Origin: Paracoccaceae bacterium
Lineage (GTDB): Bacteria; Pseudomonadota; Alphaproteobacteria; Rhodobacterales; Rhodobacteraceae
Length of the DNA stretch: 63,073 nucleotides
Direction of reading: 5' to 3'
NCBI GenBank assembly: GCA_022824005.1
Contig: JAJEBG010000028.1
Coordinates: forward strand, 1 to 63,073
This document shows positions 33,861-42,041 of the stretch, one piece after another. The translations under genes were made by a program, and so were the position numbers. The number at the start of each line of letters is the position of its first letter. The stretch's first letter is position 1. Under the pieces are notes generated by a model. The model saw only the letters and a list, made by a program, of their open reading frames with translations. It was not told the origin of the DNA and did no database searches.

Positions 33861-35345
33861 TTAGTTGGTGATTCCGAGGGAAAGCGCGTAAATTTGCGCC
33901 TGCTCGTCACGACCAAAGTCCTCTGTGATCTCTTCCCAAGCCTCTTCAATATTGGCGACGGCTTGCTCAACAGAGATTTCATCCGCTAGGTAACGGGCCA
34001 CTTCTCGGTCAAGAACCACCGACGTATATTGAGCCGCACCGGGGATTCGAATATCCGATGCCATATTCGGATGGTTCAAACTTTCCATAATAGCACCAAG
34101 ATAGTTCTCCGCGGCGGCTTTGCTGAATCCGGCTTCTTCCCATGCGGCCGTGCTGTCAAGCTGCGAGTTCCGATACGGGTTATAGCCCGTCCATCCCATC
34201 GTGACATCCACGTTCGATTGTTCCGCCTGATTCATATAACTCAAGAAATCATAAGCCGCCTGCTTGACTTTGGCGTCAGAGGCTTTGCTAATGGCACCCG
34301 TCCAACCCCCAAAGGCGGCGAACGGTGCGAAATTGATTCCGTCAATGGCGTAGGGGCATCGATTAGAGTCGCAAGGAACGAGCTTGCCAGTCGCGGCGTC
34401 AAGGACTTCCTTTGAACCTGGCATGATGACGGCACCGACCTTATCGTTGATCATGCTGCCTTCTTCAATTGAAAGTGGCCCAATGTCGCCCCAATCAATC
34501 ATCAAAGCACAACGCCCCCCAATCGCTAACGCGCGGCTATCGCCAATATCATGGTTAAGTTCATCCGGCGGTCCATACTCTCCAGTGGCCTTGTAGATTT
34601 CGAAGGCCTTAATCCACGCTTCGTTATTGATCTTCGGCTTCATGGAATCTGGATGGAAATAGATACCTTCATTTGTGCCCATTGCCTGCACTCGGCTAGC
34701 GGCCATTGATTGGACGGCAAAGAAAGACTGCGCGTTGCGTTTCTTGAAAATGCATGAGCCATAGTCGGCTTCACCATCACCGTTCATATCCATACCATGA
34801 ACTTTGGAAGCGACGTCAAGATATTCCTCCCAAGTTTTTGGTGGTTGCAAGCCCGCCTCTTCCAATACGTCGGTGCGATAGTAGAGCATCTGAAAATCAC
34901 CATCGAGAGTGATGAAATACGTCGAACCCTGAACCTTCTGGTTAAAGTCCCGAAAGAAGGGGGCGATGTCGTCAAGGTCAATTTTTGAATCCTTGGCAAT
35001 ATACGGGTCAAGATTCTCAACCAAACCCGCGCTGACATATTCAACACCCCATCCAGACGCGAAGACCCCGACATCAATTGATCGAGTTCCGGTCGCCCAG
35101 TCAGTCAAAATCTTTTGAAAAAGTTCAGCGAATGGGACTTCAGCCACGCGGATTTCAGCTCCAGTCATGGCCTTGAATTCCTTACCCCGATCAACCATTC
35201 GCCCAGCGATAACAGGACCCGGTCGCGTCATGATATTGACCACGACACCATCATAGTGACCGTCAGCCAAAATAGCCGCCGGGGTCAATGCCATAACCGC
35301 ACCGACAGCCGTCGTCGCCATTCTCTTTAAGTTTTTGGAAAGCAT
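33861..35345 (-). CDS. Carbohydrate ABC transporter substrate-binding protein
   Basis: A periplasmic binding protein of SBP family 1. The signal peptide runs through ATTAVGAVMALTPAAILA, with cleavage before DGHYDG. The mature protein shows FKAMTGAEIRVAEVPFAELFQKIL, DVGVFASGWGVEYV and a C-terminal AVANIEEAWEEITE helix. Two cysteine pairs may form disulfides (YGSCIF; VPCDSNRCPY). At 494 residues it is somewhat long. A strong AAGGAGG ribosome site and its own promoter precede it. The ligand is probably a sugar or sugar alcohol, judged from the enzymes upstream across the insertion. Confidence 0.9.
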   Translation of the reverse strand: MLSKNLKRMATTAVGAVMALTPAAILADGHYDGVVVNIMTRPGPVIAGRMVDRGKEFKAMTGAEIRVAEVPFAELFQKILTDWATGTRSIDVGVFASGWGVEYVSAGLVENLDPYIAKDSKIDLDDIAPFFRDFNQKVQGSTYFITLDGDFQMLYYRTDVLEEAGLQPPKTWEEYLDVASKVHGMDMNGDGEADYGSCIFKKRNAQSFFAVQSMAASRVQAMGTNEGIYFHPDSMKPKINNEAWIKAFEIYKATGEYGPPDELNHDIGDSRALAIGGRCALMIDWGDIGPLSIEEGSMINDKVGAVIMPGSKEVLDAATGKLVPCDSNRCPYAIDGINFAPFAAFGGWTGAISKASDAKVKQAAYDFLSYMNQAEQSNVDVTMGWTGYNPYRNSQLDSTAAWEEAGFSKAAAENYLGAIMESLNHPNMASDIRIPGAAQYTSVVLDREVARYLADEISVEQAVANIEEAWEEITEDFGRDEQAQIYALSLGITN

Positions 35346-35469
35346 TTCTAACCTCCTTGGTTTGCTATACCTCTATGTTATTTCGCGACCCTCACCCCGG
35401 CCGAACCGTCAAAGATCGAGGCTTCTGAAGAGAGGCCTTTTTGGAATGATATTCGCGACAGAACAATCA

Positions 35470-35499
35470 AGGATAGCCAAAAAATACTAGACTTGTCAA
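35470..35499 (-). promoter_or_regulatory. Predicted promoter of the CUT1 transporter genes
   Basis: TTGACA on the minus strand (35499-35494) and TATCCT (35475-35470) are spaced 18 bases apart, about 125 bases upstream of the binding-protein ATG. A short imperfect hairpin (AGGC..GCCT) lies in the leader near 35420-35445. The promoter lies just inside the native side of the insertion border, so the transporter need not depend on the far enzyme genes. Confidence 0.5.
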
Positions 35500-35665
35500 A
35501 TAACTAGCGATGATAGCGGACCATTTTATTTTCGCCTCTGAGAGGCCTGCGTGACGGTGAGCGAGCATGGCCGAGGCGATCTTCGCACGGGTTTTGACGG
35601 TCGTTGCCTGCCGTCCTGAACTGTCTGAATTCGGTTTTTGGGGTTTGCGTGCACGGCTGCGCCGT

Positions 35666-35684
35666 CGCGCCGTCGGACGGCGCG
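35666..35684. repeat. GC-rich palindrome downstream of the ISAs1 remnant
   Basis: CGCGCCGTC (35666-35674), one G, then GACGGCGCG (35676-35684) is a perfect nine-base inverted repeat. It sits about 35 bases beyond the stop of the ISAs1-type transposase remnant and may belong to the mobile element or to DNA it brought along. The surrounding 35504-35719 holds no gene I can support. Confidence 0.5.
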
Positions 35685-35719
35685 TGTCGCGTATCCTTCA
35701 CGCAGTCAGGATCGAAGGA

Positions 35720-36105
35720 TCATGTGCCGGGCGGGGCCAGGATCAGGTCGAGAGCTTCCTGGGCGCGGGCTGCGTAGTGCCGGTTGGCCTCGGGCATGTA
35801 GCTGAAGCGCCCGTTGCAGCGCACGATGGCGATTGCGGCGTTTGTCAGGCAGGAGAGGTTGCGCGGCAGGTGGCGGACATGAGCCCTGCACCGGTCCTCG
35901 TCGTAGGTGAAATCGCGTACGTGGTGCAGGCAGTTCTCTATGGTTCAGTGATTGCGCATAAGGTCCAGAAGCTCCTCGGGTCCGGCGCGTTCGGGGCCAA
36001 GCGAGGTGAGGCACTAGCTCACCTCGACACTGCGCTCTCCGGTCTTGAGGATCTCACGCTCGACGCGGATGGCCTGCCAGCGGCCGTAGAGAGCGGCATC
36101 GCGTA
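35720..36105 (-). pseudogene. ISAs1-family transposase C-terminal remnant
   Basis: One continuous minus-strand frame reads GRWQAIRVEREILKTGERSV, then LTSLGPERAGPEELLDLMRN, TIENCLHHVRDFTYDEDR and NLSCLTNAAIAIVR, which is the C-terminal third of ISAs1-family transposases (H-W-x-IEN, LHxVRD, EDR). Two stops interrupt it: TAG at 36014-36016 where a Tyr codon is expected, and TGA at 35945-35947 in place of the invariant Trp. Its upstream end runs directly into the broken hpd gene. It is dead and 5-prime truncated. Confidence 0.75.
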
Positions 36106-36929
36106 ATATGTCTCAAGTGGTTTCGGCATAAAGGCTACACCAAGATCCGAGATAGCGTCAGTCGCTTCGTAGATATACTGAGCGCCAACGGCGATATGTT
36201 GGATCCCTTCGCCGTTATATTTCTTGAGATAGTTGACGATCTGACCTGTCTCGCCGCAGTCTTCGTTGATTGGGATCCGGATTTTACCGCACGGAGACGT
36301 CAAGGCTCTGCTATAAAGACCGGTATGCTTTCCCTGGATGTCGAAGAAGCGGATTTCGCGGAAATTGAACAAGTCGCCGTAGAACTTGAACCACGTGTCC
36401 ATGTTTCCTTTGAACACTTATGCGTCAGGTGATCGAGGTAGAAGAAGCCAACGCCCTTAAAATGCGCGGTGCCGATCCAGTCGAATTCATTATTGTAGGG
36501 GCTGGTGTCGAAATACTGGTCGATGAAGTAAATCAGTGAACCACCGATACCGACGATTGCGGGGACATCCAAAGACTTGCCATCGCCAACGTAAGGCTCG
36601 GCGCCTTTCTCGACCGCGTGCGCAAAGGCTTTTTCAGCATTGACCACGCGCCAGCCCATCGAAGGGGCGCAGGAACCATGCTCGGCAATGAAACCGGCGG
36701 CATGTGTGTTGGGTTCGGCGTTCAAAAGGTAGGATACATCGCCTTGCTGCCATAGCTCGATCTTCTTGATCTTGTGGTTCGCGACATGGGCATAGCCCAT
36801 CTTCCGGGACGTATCTCGCAGCGCATCGGGATTAGGGTGTGCGAACTCAACAAACTCGAAACCGTCAGTGTCGGCTGGGTTGGCCTCTGAAATCTCTGAG
36901 CGAGGGGCGTCATGTGGGAAAGGACCCAT
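36106..36929 (-). pseudogene. hpd: 4-hydroxyphenylpyruvate dioxygenase, frameshifted and 3-prime truncated
   Basis: HPPD converts 4-hydroxyphenylpyruvate to homogentisate in tyrosine breakdown using Fe(II). The start MGPFPHDAP, FEFVEFAHPNPD, then FYLDHLTH in one frame is continued in another by FKGNMDTWFKFYGDLFNF, SRALTSPCGKIRIPINE and GEGIQHIAVG. The frame changes at about 36419, consistent with loss of one base after the LTH codons. The coding sequence then ends at the ISAs1 remnant near ETYY, so the C-terminal helix and the last glutamate iron ligand are missing. Two of three iron ligands (the His of LDHLTH and of IQHIAV) remain in the remnant. It cannot be functional. Confidence 0.85.
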
Positions 36930-36995
36930 GGCAGATCTCCTTGTTATGTTGTTCCTGCACAAGATAAAGCACTTCTTCCGCAACGGGTGAGCAAA

Positions 36996-37032
36996 AGATG
37001 CTATATTGGATATGAAGATGCATGCAAGATGC
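36996..37032. promoter_or_regulatory. Three AGATGC repeats between hpd and the Lrp-type regulator
   Basis: AGATGC occurs at 36996-37001, 37016-37021 and 37027-37032, with starts 20 and 11 bases apart, so on about the same face of the helix. The second and third copies flank a TGCATGCA core. The position between divergent hpd and regulator genes suggests an operator for the latter. Regulatory use is inferred. Confidence 0.35.
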
Positions 37033-37048
37033 ACATGGAGGGAAGAAT

Positions 37049-37522
37049 ATGCACGGTGAAATCAATGGTTTTGATAGAACCCTGCTGAACGCACTTCAAC
37101 ATGACGGGTCTCGCACGAATGCCAAACTCGCTGAGATTGTCGGATTGTCAGCTTCTCAAATTTCACGTCGGAGAACCCGATTGAAAGCAAATGGTGTGAT
37201 TTCTGGATATCATGCACATCTGGACGCCAAAGCGTCTGGACTGAACGTCAAAGCGTTCGTCCGGGTGAACCTCAGATCGCACAGCAAGGCCAGCGCGGGC
37301 GAATTTTCGACCCTCGTCGAGAGCAATAGACTGATCGTTGAAGCGATCTCGGTATCTGGCGATGCTAATTACATTTTGACTGTCGAATGCGAGACGCTTG
37401 AAGCGTTTGCGTCCTTCATTCACGAGACCCTGTTACCACATGAGAATATTTCTCAAGTCCGGTCCGAACTGGTTTTGAGAGATTTGAAGCGAAGGTTTCC
37501 CGCAAAACAGGTAATTAAGTGA
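37049..37522 (+). CDS. Lrp/AsnC family transcriptional regulator
   Basis: A 157-residue regulator with an N-terminal winged helix (FDRTLLNALQHDGSRTNAKL, then EIVGLSASQISRRRTRLKAN) and a C-terminal RAM ligand-binding domain (KAFVRVNLR, SVSGDANYILTVEC). ATG 37049 is preferred over an upstream in-frame ATG because GGAGGGAAG directly precedes it. It is divergent from the broken hpd gene; Lrp-type regulators in this place normally govern tyrosine or phenylalanine breakdown. With hpd dead the regulator is an orphan here and may act on other promoters. Confidence 0.88.
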   Translation: MHGEINGFDRTLLNALQHDGSRTNAKLAEIVGLSASQISRRRTRLKANGVISGYHAHLDAKASGLNVKAFVRVNLRSHSKASAGEFSTLVESNRLIVEAISVSGDANYILTVECETLEAFASFIHETLLPHENISQVRSELVLRDLKRRFPAKQVIK

Positions 37523-37550
37523 AAGGTAAAATCATATTATGGAAAAAATA

Positions 37551-37579
37551 TTGACTATAATGATATCGCAGGATAGTCT
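37551..37579 (+). promoter_or_regulatory. Possible promoter of the TRAP transporter genes
   Basis: TTGACT (37551-37556), 17 bases, TAGTCT (37574-37579). It lies about 100 bases upstream of the binding-protein ATG. Predicted by pattern only. Confidence 0.3.
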
Positions 37580-37634
37580 TCTGTGCATTTGGGCGATGTG
37601 CCTAAAACTATAAGTTACGCTTGCAACTCGCTCG

Positions 37635-37666
37635 CTTGGTTGCGTGGGTTGAAAGAGCGAACCAAG
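37635..37666 (+). promoter_or_regulatory. Hairpin in the leader of the TRAP binding-protein gene
   Basis: CTTGGTT (37635-37641) pairs with AACCAAG (37660-37666), with two more G-C pairs inside after a one-base bulge. The 3-prime arm runs into the ribosome site GGGAG just before the ATG at 37678. It may influence translation or protect the 5-prime end. Function is inferred. Confidence 0.4.
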
Positions 37667-37677
37667 GGAGATGAGGG

Positions 37678-38628
37678 ATGAAATTCACAACAATCTGTGC
37701 CTGCGCAGTCATGATATTGGCGACAGGCATGGCAAGTGCCCAAGAGCGGATCACCTACAAATCAGCAAAGTCGACCTCTTCATACTATCAGATGGGCGTC
37801 CAAATCGCCGAGGCCATGAAGGCGGGCACAGACGGCGGCATAATCGTGACGGTCGAGGAAAGCCAAGGCTCTGTTCAGAACGTTATGGAGGTCCAGGCGC
37901 GTGGCGCGGACTACGTGTTCACGACTCCGCCGACGCTGATCGGTTTGGCCCAAGGCGGCAAAGCGATGTTCGAGGGCAAGTCCGATCCGGCATTTGAGGA
38001 AATTCGTGCCTTGTTTCCGATCCCCTCGTTGACGATGCACTTCGTCGTTTCAGACACTAGTGGCGCGACGGATTTCGCAAGTCTTGAGGGCAAAAAGATC
38101 CTTCTTGGTCAGGGTTCCTTCGGCGCACGTGAAGGCGAAAAATACCTCGGCCTGTTTGGCCTGGAAGGGAAGGTCGAACTCGCTGAAGTCGAGCTGTCTA
38201 ATGCTGTTGCCGCGCTGAAGAACGGACAGATCGACGGCTTTGTCACCGCGGGTTCATACCCGGCACCGAACGTGATCGAAGCCGCCGCGACAACCGGCGT
38301 CACGGTTCTGTCGCTGACCGACGAACAGATCCAGCAAACGAAACGCACCCGCCTCACCATTCCAGCGGGCACATACGCAGGTCAGGACAGTGATATCACG
38401 ACGACTTCTCTTCCCGTTGCCGCATTCACCACAACAAAAATGAGCGATGACGTCGCTTACATGCTGACCAAAACCTTTTGGGAACAGCGCGAAGTGATGG
38501 GCGAGGCCGCGCCTTGGTGGAACGGCGTTGATGAAAGCCTGATGGCCAGCATCACCAGCAAAATCCATCCTGGTGCCATTCGGTACTACGAGGAAGCTGG
38601 TTTCGCACTCACAGACGCTCAAATGTGA
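37678..38628 (+). CDS. TAXI family TRAP transporter substrate-binding protein
   Basis: TRAP transporters use a periplasmic receptor and a sodium gradient instead of ATP. The 316-residue protein has a signal peptide (TICACAVMILATGMASA-QE) and TAXI-family features such as ITYKSAKSTSSYYQMGVQIA and DYVFTTPPTLIGLAQGG, with KKILLGQGSFGAREGEKYL. TAXI receptors are little characterised; some bind glutamate, 2-oxoglutarate or aromatic acids. It is followed after 96 bases by the fused permease. It stands on the opposite strand to the polyol locus that surrounds it. Confidence 0.88.
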   Translation: MKFTTICACAVMILATGMASAQERITYKSAKSTSSYYQMGVQIAEAMKAGTDGGIIVTVEESQGSVQNVMEVQARGADYVFTTPPTLIGLAQGGKAMFEGKSDPAFEEIRALFPIPSLTMHFVVSDTSGATDFASLEGKKILLGQGSFGAREGEKYLGLFGLEGKVELAEVELSNAVAALKNGQIDGFVTAGSYPAPNVIEAAATTGVTVLSLTDEQIQQTKRTRLTIPAGTYAGQDSDITTTSLPVAAFTTTKMSDDVAYMLTKTFWEQREVMGEAAPWWNGVDESLMASITSKIHPGAIRYYEEAGFALTDAQM

Positions 38629-38724
38629 TTTAACTCCCAATCACCGTCGAGCAAAGGAGAGCCGGATAGCGTCCGGCTCTCTCTTTGAGCCACCGAACAG
38701 ATTTCCTTTCTGAAAGCAACACCC

Positions 38725-40482
38725 ATGCGTGCGGTCATCTTTATCGCGGCCGCCGCTTTGGTGGCCTTCCACTTAGCCCTGATTTTCTCTGGTCTTGTTC
38801 CAAATTTGGTCAGTCGCCCATTGCACCTGGCGCTGGCTTTGCCTTGGATTTTGCTAGGCGCCTCGCAAACGGGATGGCTTCGGATCAGTGGTATTGCTTT
38901 GGCTGTTGCAGGCGTTGCTGCCTCGCTCTGGGTGGCTTGGTCGCATGACACATTGTCGGATCAGTACGGGTTTCTTGAAGGTCGGTTCCAAACTGGTATT
39001 GCGGTTATCCTTCTTGTCGTTGTTCTGGAAGCCGCACGCCGGGCCATCGGCTGGCCCTTGCCGATGGTTGCTGCCTTTGCTTTGCTCTACGGGCTATACG
39101 GCCAGTACATTCCCGGCGAGTTCGGCCATTCGGGTACGCCCCTGGCCAGCTTTCTCGGGACACTCACAATTGCGGAAGGCGGCATCTGGGGCAGCTTGAC
39201 CGGCGTGTCCGTCAACGTCGTTGCGATCTTTGTCATTTTCGGTGCCGTTCTGAACGCAGGCGAAGCAGGCCAAGGCTTCATGAATGTCGCTTCCGCCGCG
39301 GCGGGCCGCTTAAAGGGCGGTGCGGCGAAAGTCTCGGTCCTGTCCTCCGCCTTCTTCGGCTCCATCTCTGGCTCGGCTTCAGCCAATGTGGCATCAACAG
39401 GTGCGATCACGCTCCCGGCCATGACAAGATTAGGCTATCCAAAGCAGCTTGCCGCCGCGGTGGAGGCCGTTGCCTCTTCGGGTGGGCAAATCATGCCTCC
39501 GCTGATGGGTGCCGGCGCGTTCGTGATGGTAGAGCTTACCGGCGTCTCATACACGTCGATCATGGCGGCGGCCTTGCTGCCTGCAATCCTCTATTTCCTC
39601 GCGGTCTGGGTAGGTGTCGATGCCTACGCCACGCGCGAGAACTTGGCCTGTATGGACGCCGAGGACCAGCCTTCGGGGCGCGATGTGCTGATCACCTCCG
39701 CCTTCTTTGCCATTCCGTTCACAATCCTGCTTCTCGGCATGTTCTGGATCCAGGTCACACCACAATACGCGGCCTGCCTGGCCATTCTGGCAAGCTTCGG
39801 GTTGCTGTTCTTCAACACAAAGGGGTTAGGCGCCTGGGCGGACACCAAAGAGCGTATCGAGAAAGCTGTCACCAACGCCGCGCGCCAGGTCTCGATGATC
39901 GCGGCGATCATCATTTGTGCCTCGATCATCATAGGCGTTCTGTCGATCACGGGTCTTGGGGTCAAGATCACCTCCCTGATTCTGTCTGGGTCGGGCGGTA
40001 TACTCTGGCCTGCGCTGCTGCTGACGGCGCTCGCCTGTCTGATCCTCGGGATGGAGGTGCCAACAACAGCCGCCTATGTCATCTGCATCTCGGTCGCCGG
40101 TCCGGCGCTGATCCAACTGGGGCTTGAGCCACTGCAAGCACACCTCTTTGTTTTTTGGTTCGCGCTTTTGTCTACCATCACGCCACCTGTCTGCGGTGCG
40201 GTGTTCATCGCGGCCGGGATGATTGGTGAAAACTGGTTGAAGGTGGCATTGACGGCCATGTCGTTAGGTTTCGGCCTCTACATCATCCCGCTTGCCATGA
40301 TCGCAAACCCGACGCTGATCGAACTCCAAGCCTCACCCTTGGCCGCCGTCGGAACGGCACTACAAATCGGCCTTGGTCTTGCTTGCATGTCGGTCGGCAT
40401 GATCGCCGCAATCGCCGCTGTGTTGCGCGCCGCATTGTTTGCTGGCGGAGCGACGATCATCTTTTTCCTCCTCATCTTCTGA
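38725..40482 (+). CDS. TRAP transporter fused permease (small plus large subunits)
   Basis: A 585-residue inner-membrane protein. The first four spans are the DctQ-like part (ALVAFHLALIFSGLVPNLV and following), and the rest is the DctM-like part with the landmark SGSASANVASTGAITLPAM and PEGGQ-like SSGGQIMPPLMGAGAFVM, plus MEVPTTAAYVICISVAGPAL. Fused permeases of this layout go with TAXI receptors, as here. It makes a complete transporter with the gene before it. No catabolic gene follows; the next is an IS1634 remnant. Confidence 0.9.
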   Translation: MRAVIFIAAAALVAFHLALIFSGLVPNLVSRPLHLALALPWILLGASQTGWLRISGIALAVAGVAASLWVAWSHDTLSDQYGFLEGRFQTGIAVILLVVVLEAARRAIGWPLPMVAAFALLYGLYGQYIPGEFGHSGTPLASFLGTLTIAEGGIWGSLTGVSVNVVAIFVIFGAVLNAGEAGQGFMNVASAAAGRLKGGAAKVSVLSSAFFGSISGSASANVASTGAITLPAMTRLGYPKQLAAAVEAVASSGGQIMPPLMGAGAFVMVELTGVSYTSIMAAALLPAILYFLAVWVGVDAYATRENLACMDAEDQPSGRDVLITSAFFAIPFTILLLGMFWIQVTPQYAACLAILASFGLLFFNTKGLGAWADTKERIEKAVTNAARQVSMIAAIIICASIIIGVLSITGLGVKITSLILSGSGGILWPALLLTALACLILGMEVPTTAAYVICISVAGPALIQLGLEPLQAHLFVFWFALLSTITPPVCGAVFIAAGMIGENWLKVALTAMSLGFGLYIIPLAMIANPTLIELQASPLAAVGTALQIGLGLACMSVGMIAAIAAVLRAALFAGGATIIFFLLIF

Positions 40483-40821
40483 TCGAATGCACTGTGCCAA
40501 TACTGGCCCAAAAGCTCTCTTGAACGCAAAACCTTCTGCGGCCACATCTGTTGACGGGGTGAGGAGAACAAAAAAAGACTTGTTCGTCTAATAAATTAAC
40601 ATAAGATCGACTCTCGGAGTTCAAGGTAGCGATGTAAGTGCCTGCTGTTACGACAAAAGTTGGCGGCACTCTAAAATCGCGTAAGCTCTATTATGTTAAA
40701 TAAGTCAGCATTGCTGACTTAAAAGGGGTAGATTACGGCACAGTGCAAAATACTCCTCTAAGCGGATCTTCACTGACTGGAAGATGGTTCCGCCCATGCG
40801 CGACAGGGGTTTCGGCCGTAA
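40483..40821. other. Gene-free stretch with a 21-base inverted repeat
   Basis: No coding frame is convincing here. TAAGTCAGCA (40701-40710), one T, then TGCTGACTTA (40712-40721) is a perfect ten-base inverted repeat, followed by AAAAGGGG. It lies 218 bases after the TRAP permease and 100 bases before the IS1634 remnant, and could be an operator or the stem of a weak terminator. A separate inverted pair GCACTGTGCC (40489-40498) and GGCACAGTGC (40737-40746) frames most of the stretch, but this is short enough to arise by chance. Confidence 0.45.
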
Positions 40822-41751
40822 TCAGTCTGTCACGCTTATGTAAGCATCGCGATCTGGGTCCATGCCGAGCAACTCGAACGCCCGTGCCTGTAGTTCGGTC
40901 GGCTCCGAGGCCAGAAGGAATCGGCTGTCGGGCTGTCCGGGAAGGGAGGCGTGGTTCAGCATCAGCGTGCCGAGGTCGGAAAGAAGCGTCGTGAAGCTGT
41001 GGACCGGCAGCCCGTCGGGGGTGCGCTTCGTGTCCGCTTTGGCCTTCGCGCTCTTTGAGACCTCGGCCTTCTCCACAGGTGAGTCCCTATGCGCCCGGGC
41101 GCCCTCCCGGTCGTCGTCCTCGAACAGGATTGGCGCCAAGCGCTGGCGCATGTGCCATTCCACGTGGTACGCAAGCATGCACAGGAACACGTGGGCGCGG
41201 ACATGGTCCTCCGAGTAGACGTGCACAGGTCGGATCCGCAGCCGCGAGGCCTTCATCGTGATGAACGCGCGCTCCACGCTCGCGAGCGACTTGTACGCCT
41301 CCACCGCGGCTTTTGCGCCCAGTGACGCGGATTCCAGGCTGGTGCGGATCACGTAGATTCCGTCGAGCCGGGCCTCTTCGGCGATCCTCCCCTCCCATCG
41401 GCTCTAGGAGACGCCGTCGTCCGTGACCGCGATCTCGAAGTGCTTCTCCATCTTGCGCCGGTTCGCCTCTCGCCCGATGAGGCGCCTGAAGCCGAGCCGC
41501 CTCATCGTCCCCAGCACGGCGGCCGCGTGGCCGTGCGGCAGGGCCCGGCGGATCACGAAGGCCTTGCGGGGGTCGTCGAGGACGACCCCGCCCCTGAGCA
41601 CGGCGCGGAACCCGTCGACGACAGCGGGATCGAGGTCGGAGAGGTTGACGACGGTCTTGTGGCGCACACGCCGTCCCTCGCACCATGTCCTTCTGAGGAG
41701 GACGGCCTTGGTCCCGTACTGGTTGGGGATCACGTCGATTCGGATGGACAT
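40822..41751 (-). pseudogene. IS1634-family transposase with internal deletion and stop
   Basis: The N-terminal part (41404-41751) reads MSIRIDVIPNQYGTKAVLLR, LSDLDPAVVDGFRAVLRG. The C-terminal part (40822-41403) reads AEEARLDGIYVIRTSLES, YKSLASVERAFITMKASRL and HVFLCMLAYHVEWHMRQRLAP, both typical of IS1634. They are in the same frame, separated by one TAG at 41404-41406. About 250 residues of the usual 550, with most of the catalytic core, are missing between GREANRRK and EKHFEIAVTDDG. GCTTATGTAAG occurs at 40834-40844 and 41755-41765, around the two ends. It cannot transpose by itself. The 290 bases to the next gene (41752-42041) hold nothing I can name. Confidence 0.82.
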
Positions 41752-42041
41752 CCTGCTTATGTAAGTTTTTTTACCTTTAAAATAATTCTGTAATGCTTCT
41801 ATACGGTTATATCGAGAGCTTTATTATGTAAGTATAATTCCCGGCAAATCTGCACCGCCGCCGGCGGGAAACCGTTGCGTTTCAGCGCATTGGACGAGAA
41901 AAGGAGCGGATGATCGGCTGGAAGTTCTGCCTAAAAGTTTTTACTGTCGTTGATATCTCCCTCCGGGAGAACCAGAAGGGATTTCAAAATGTCATCTTTG
42001 GGTCAATTGAATTTTTTATGCGGACTCTCTTCCCGACACCC

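Noticed and set aside
35567-36106. 179-codon plus-strand frame
   Set aside because: It is antisense to the ISAs1 transposase remnant, whose family motifs read clearly on the minus strand.
40489-40746. 258-base element framed by GCACTGTGCC inverted repeats, possibly a MITE
   Set aside because: Ten-base inverted pairs at this distance are expected by chance in a window of this size, and no target duplication is visible.
41087-41686. 199-codon minus-strand frame, Arg- and Gly-rich
   Set aside because: It is a GC-rich shadow of the IS1634 transposase, which reads correctly in another frame.
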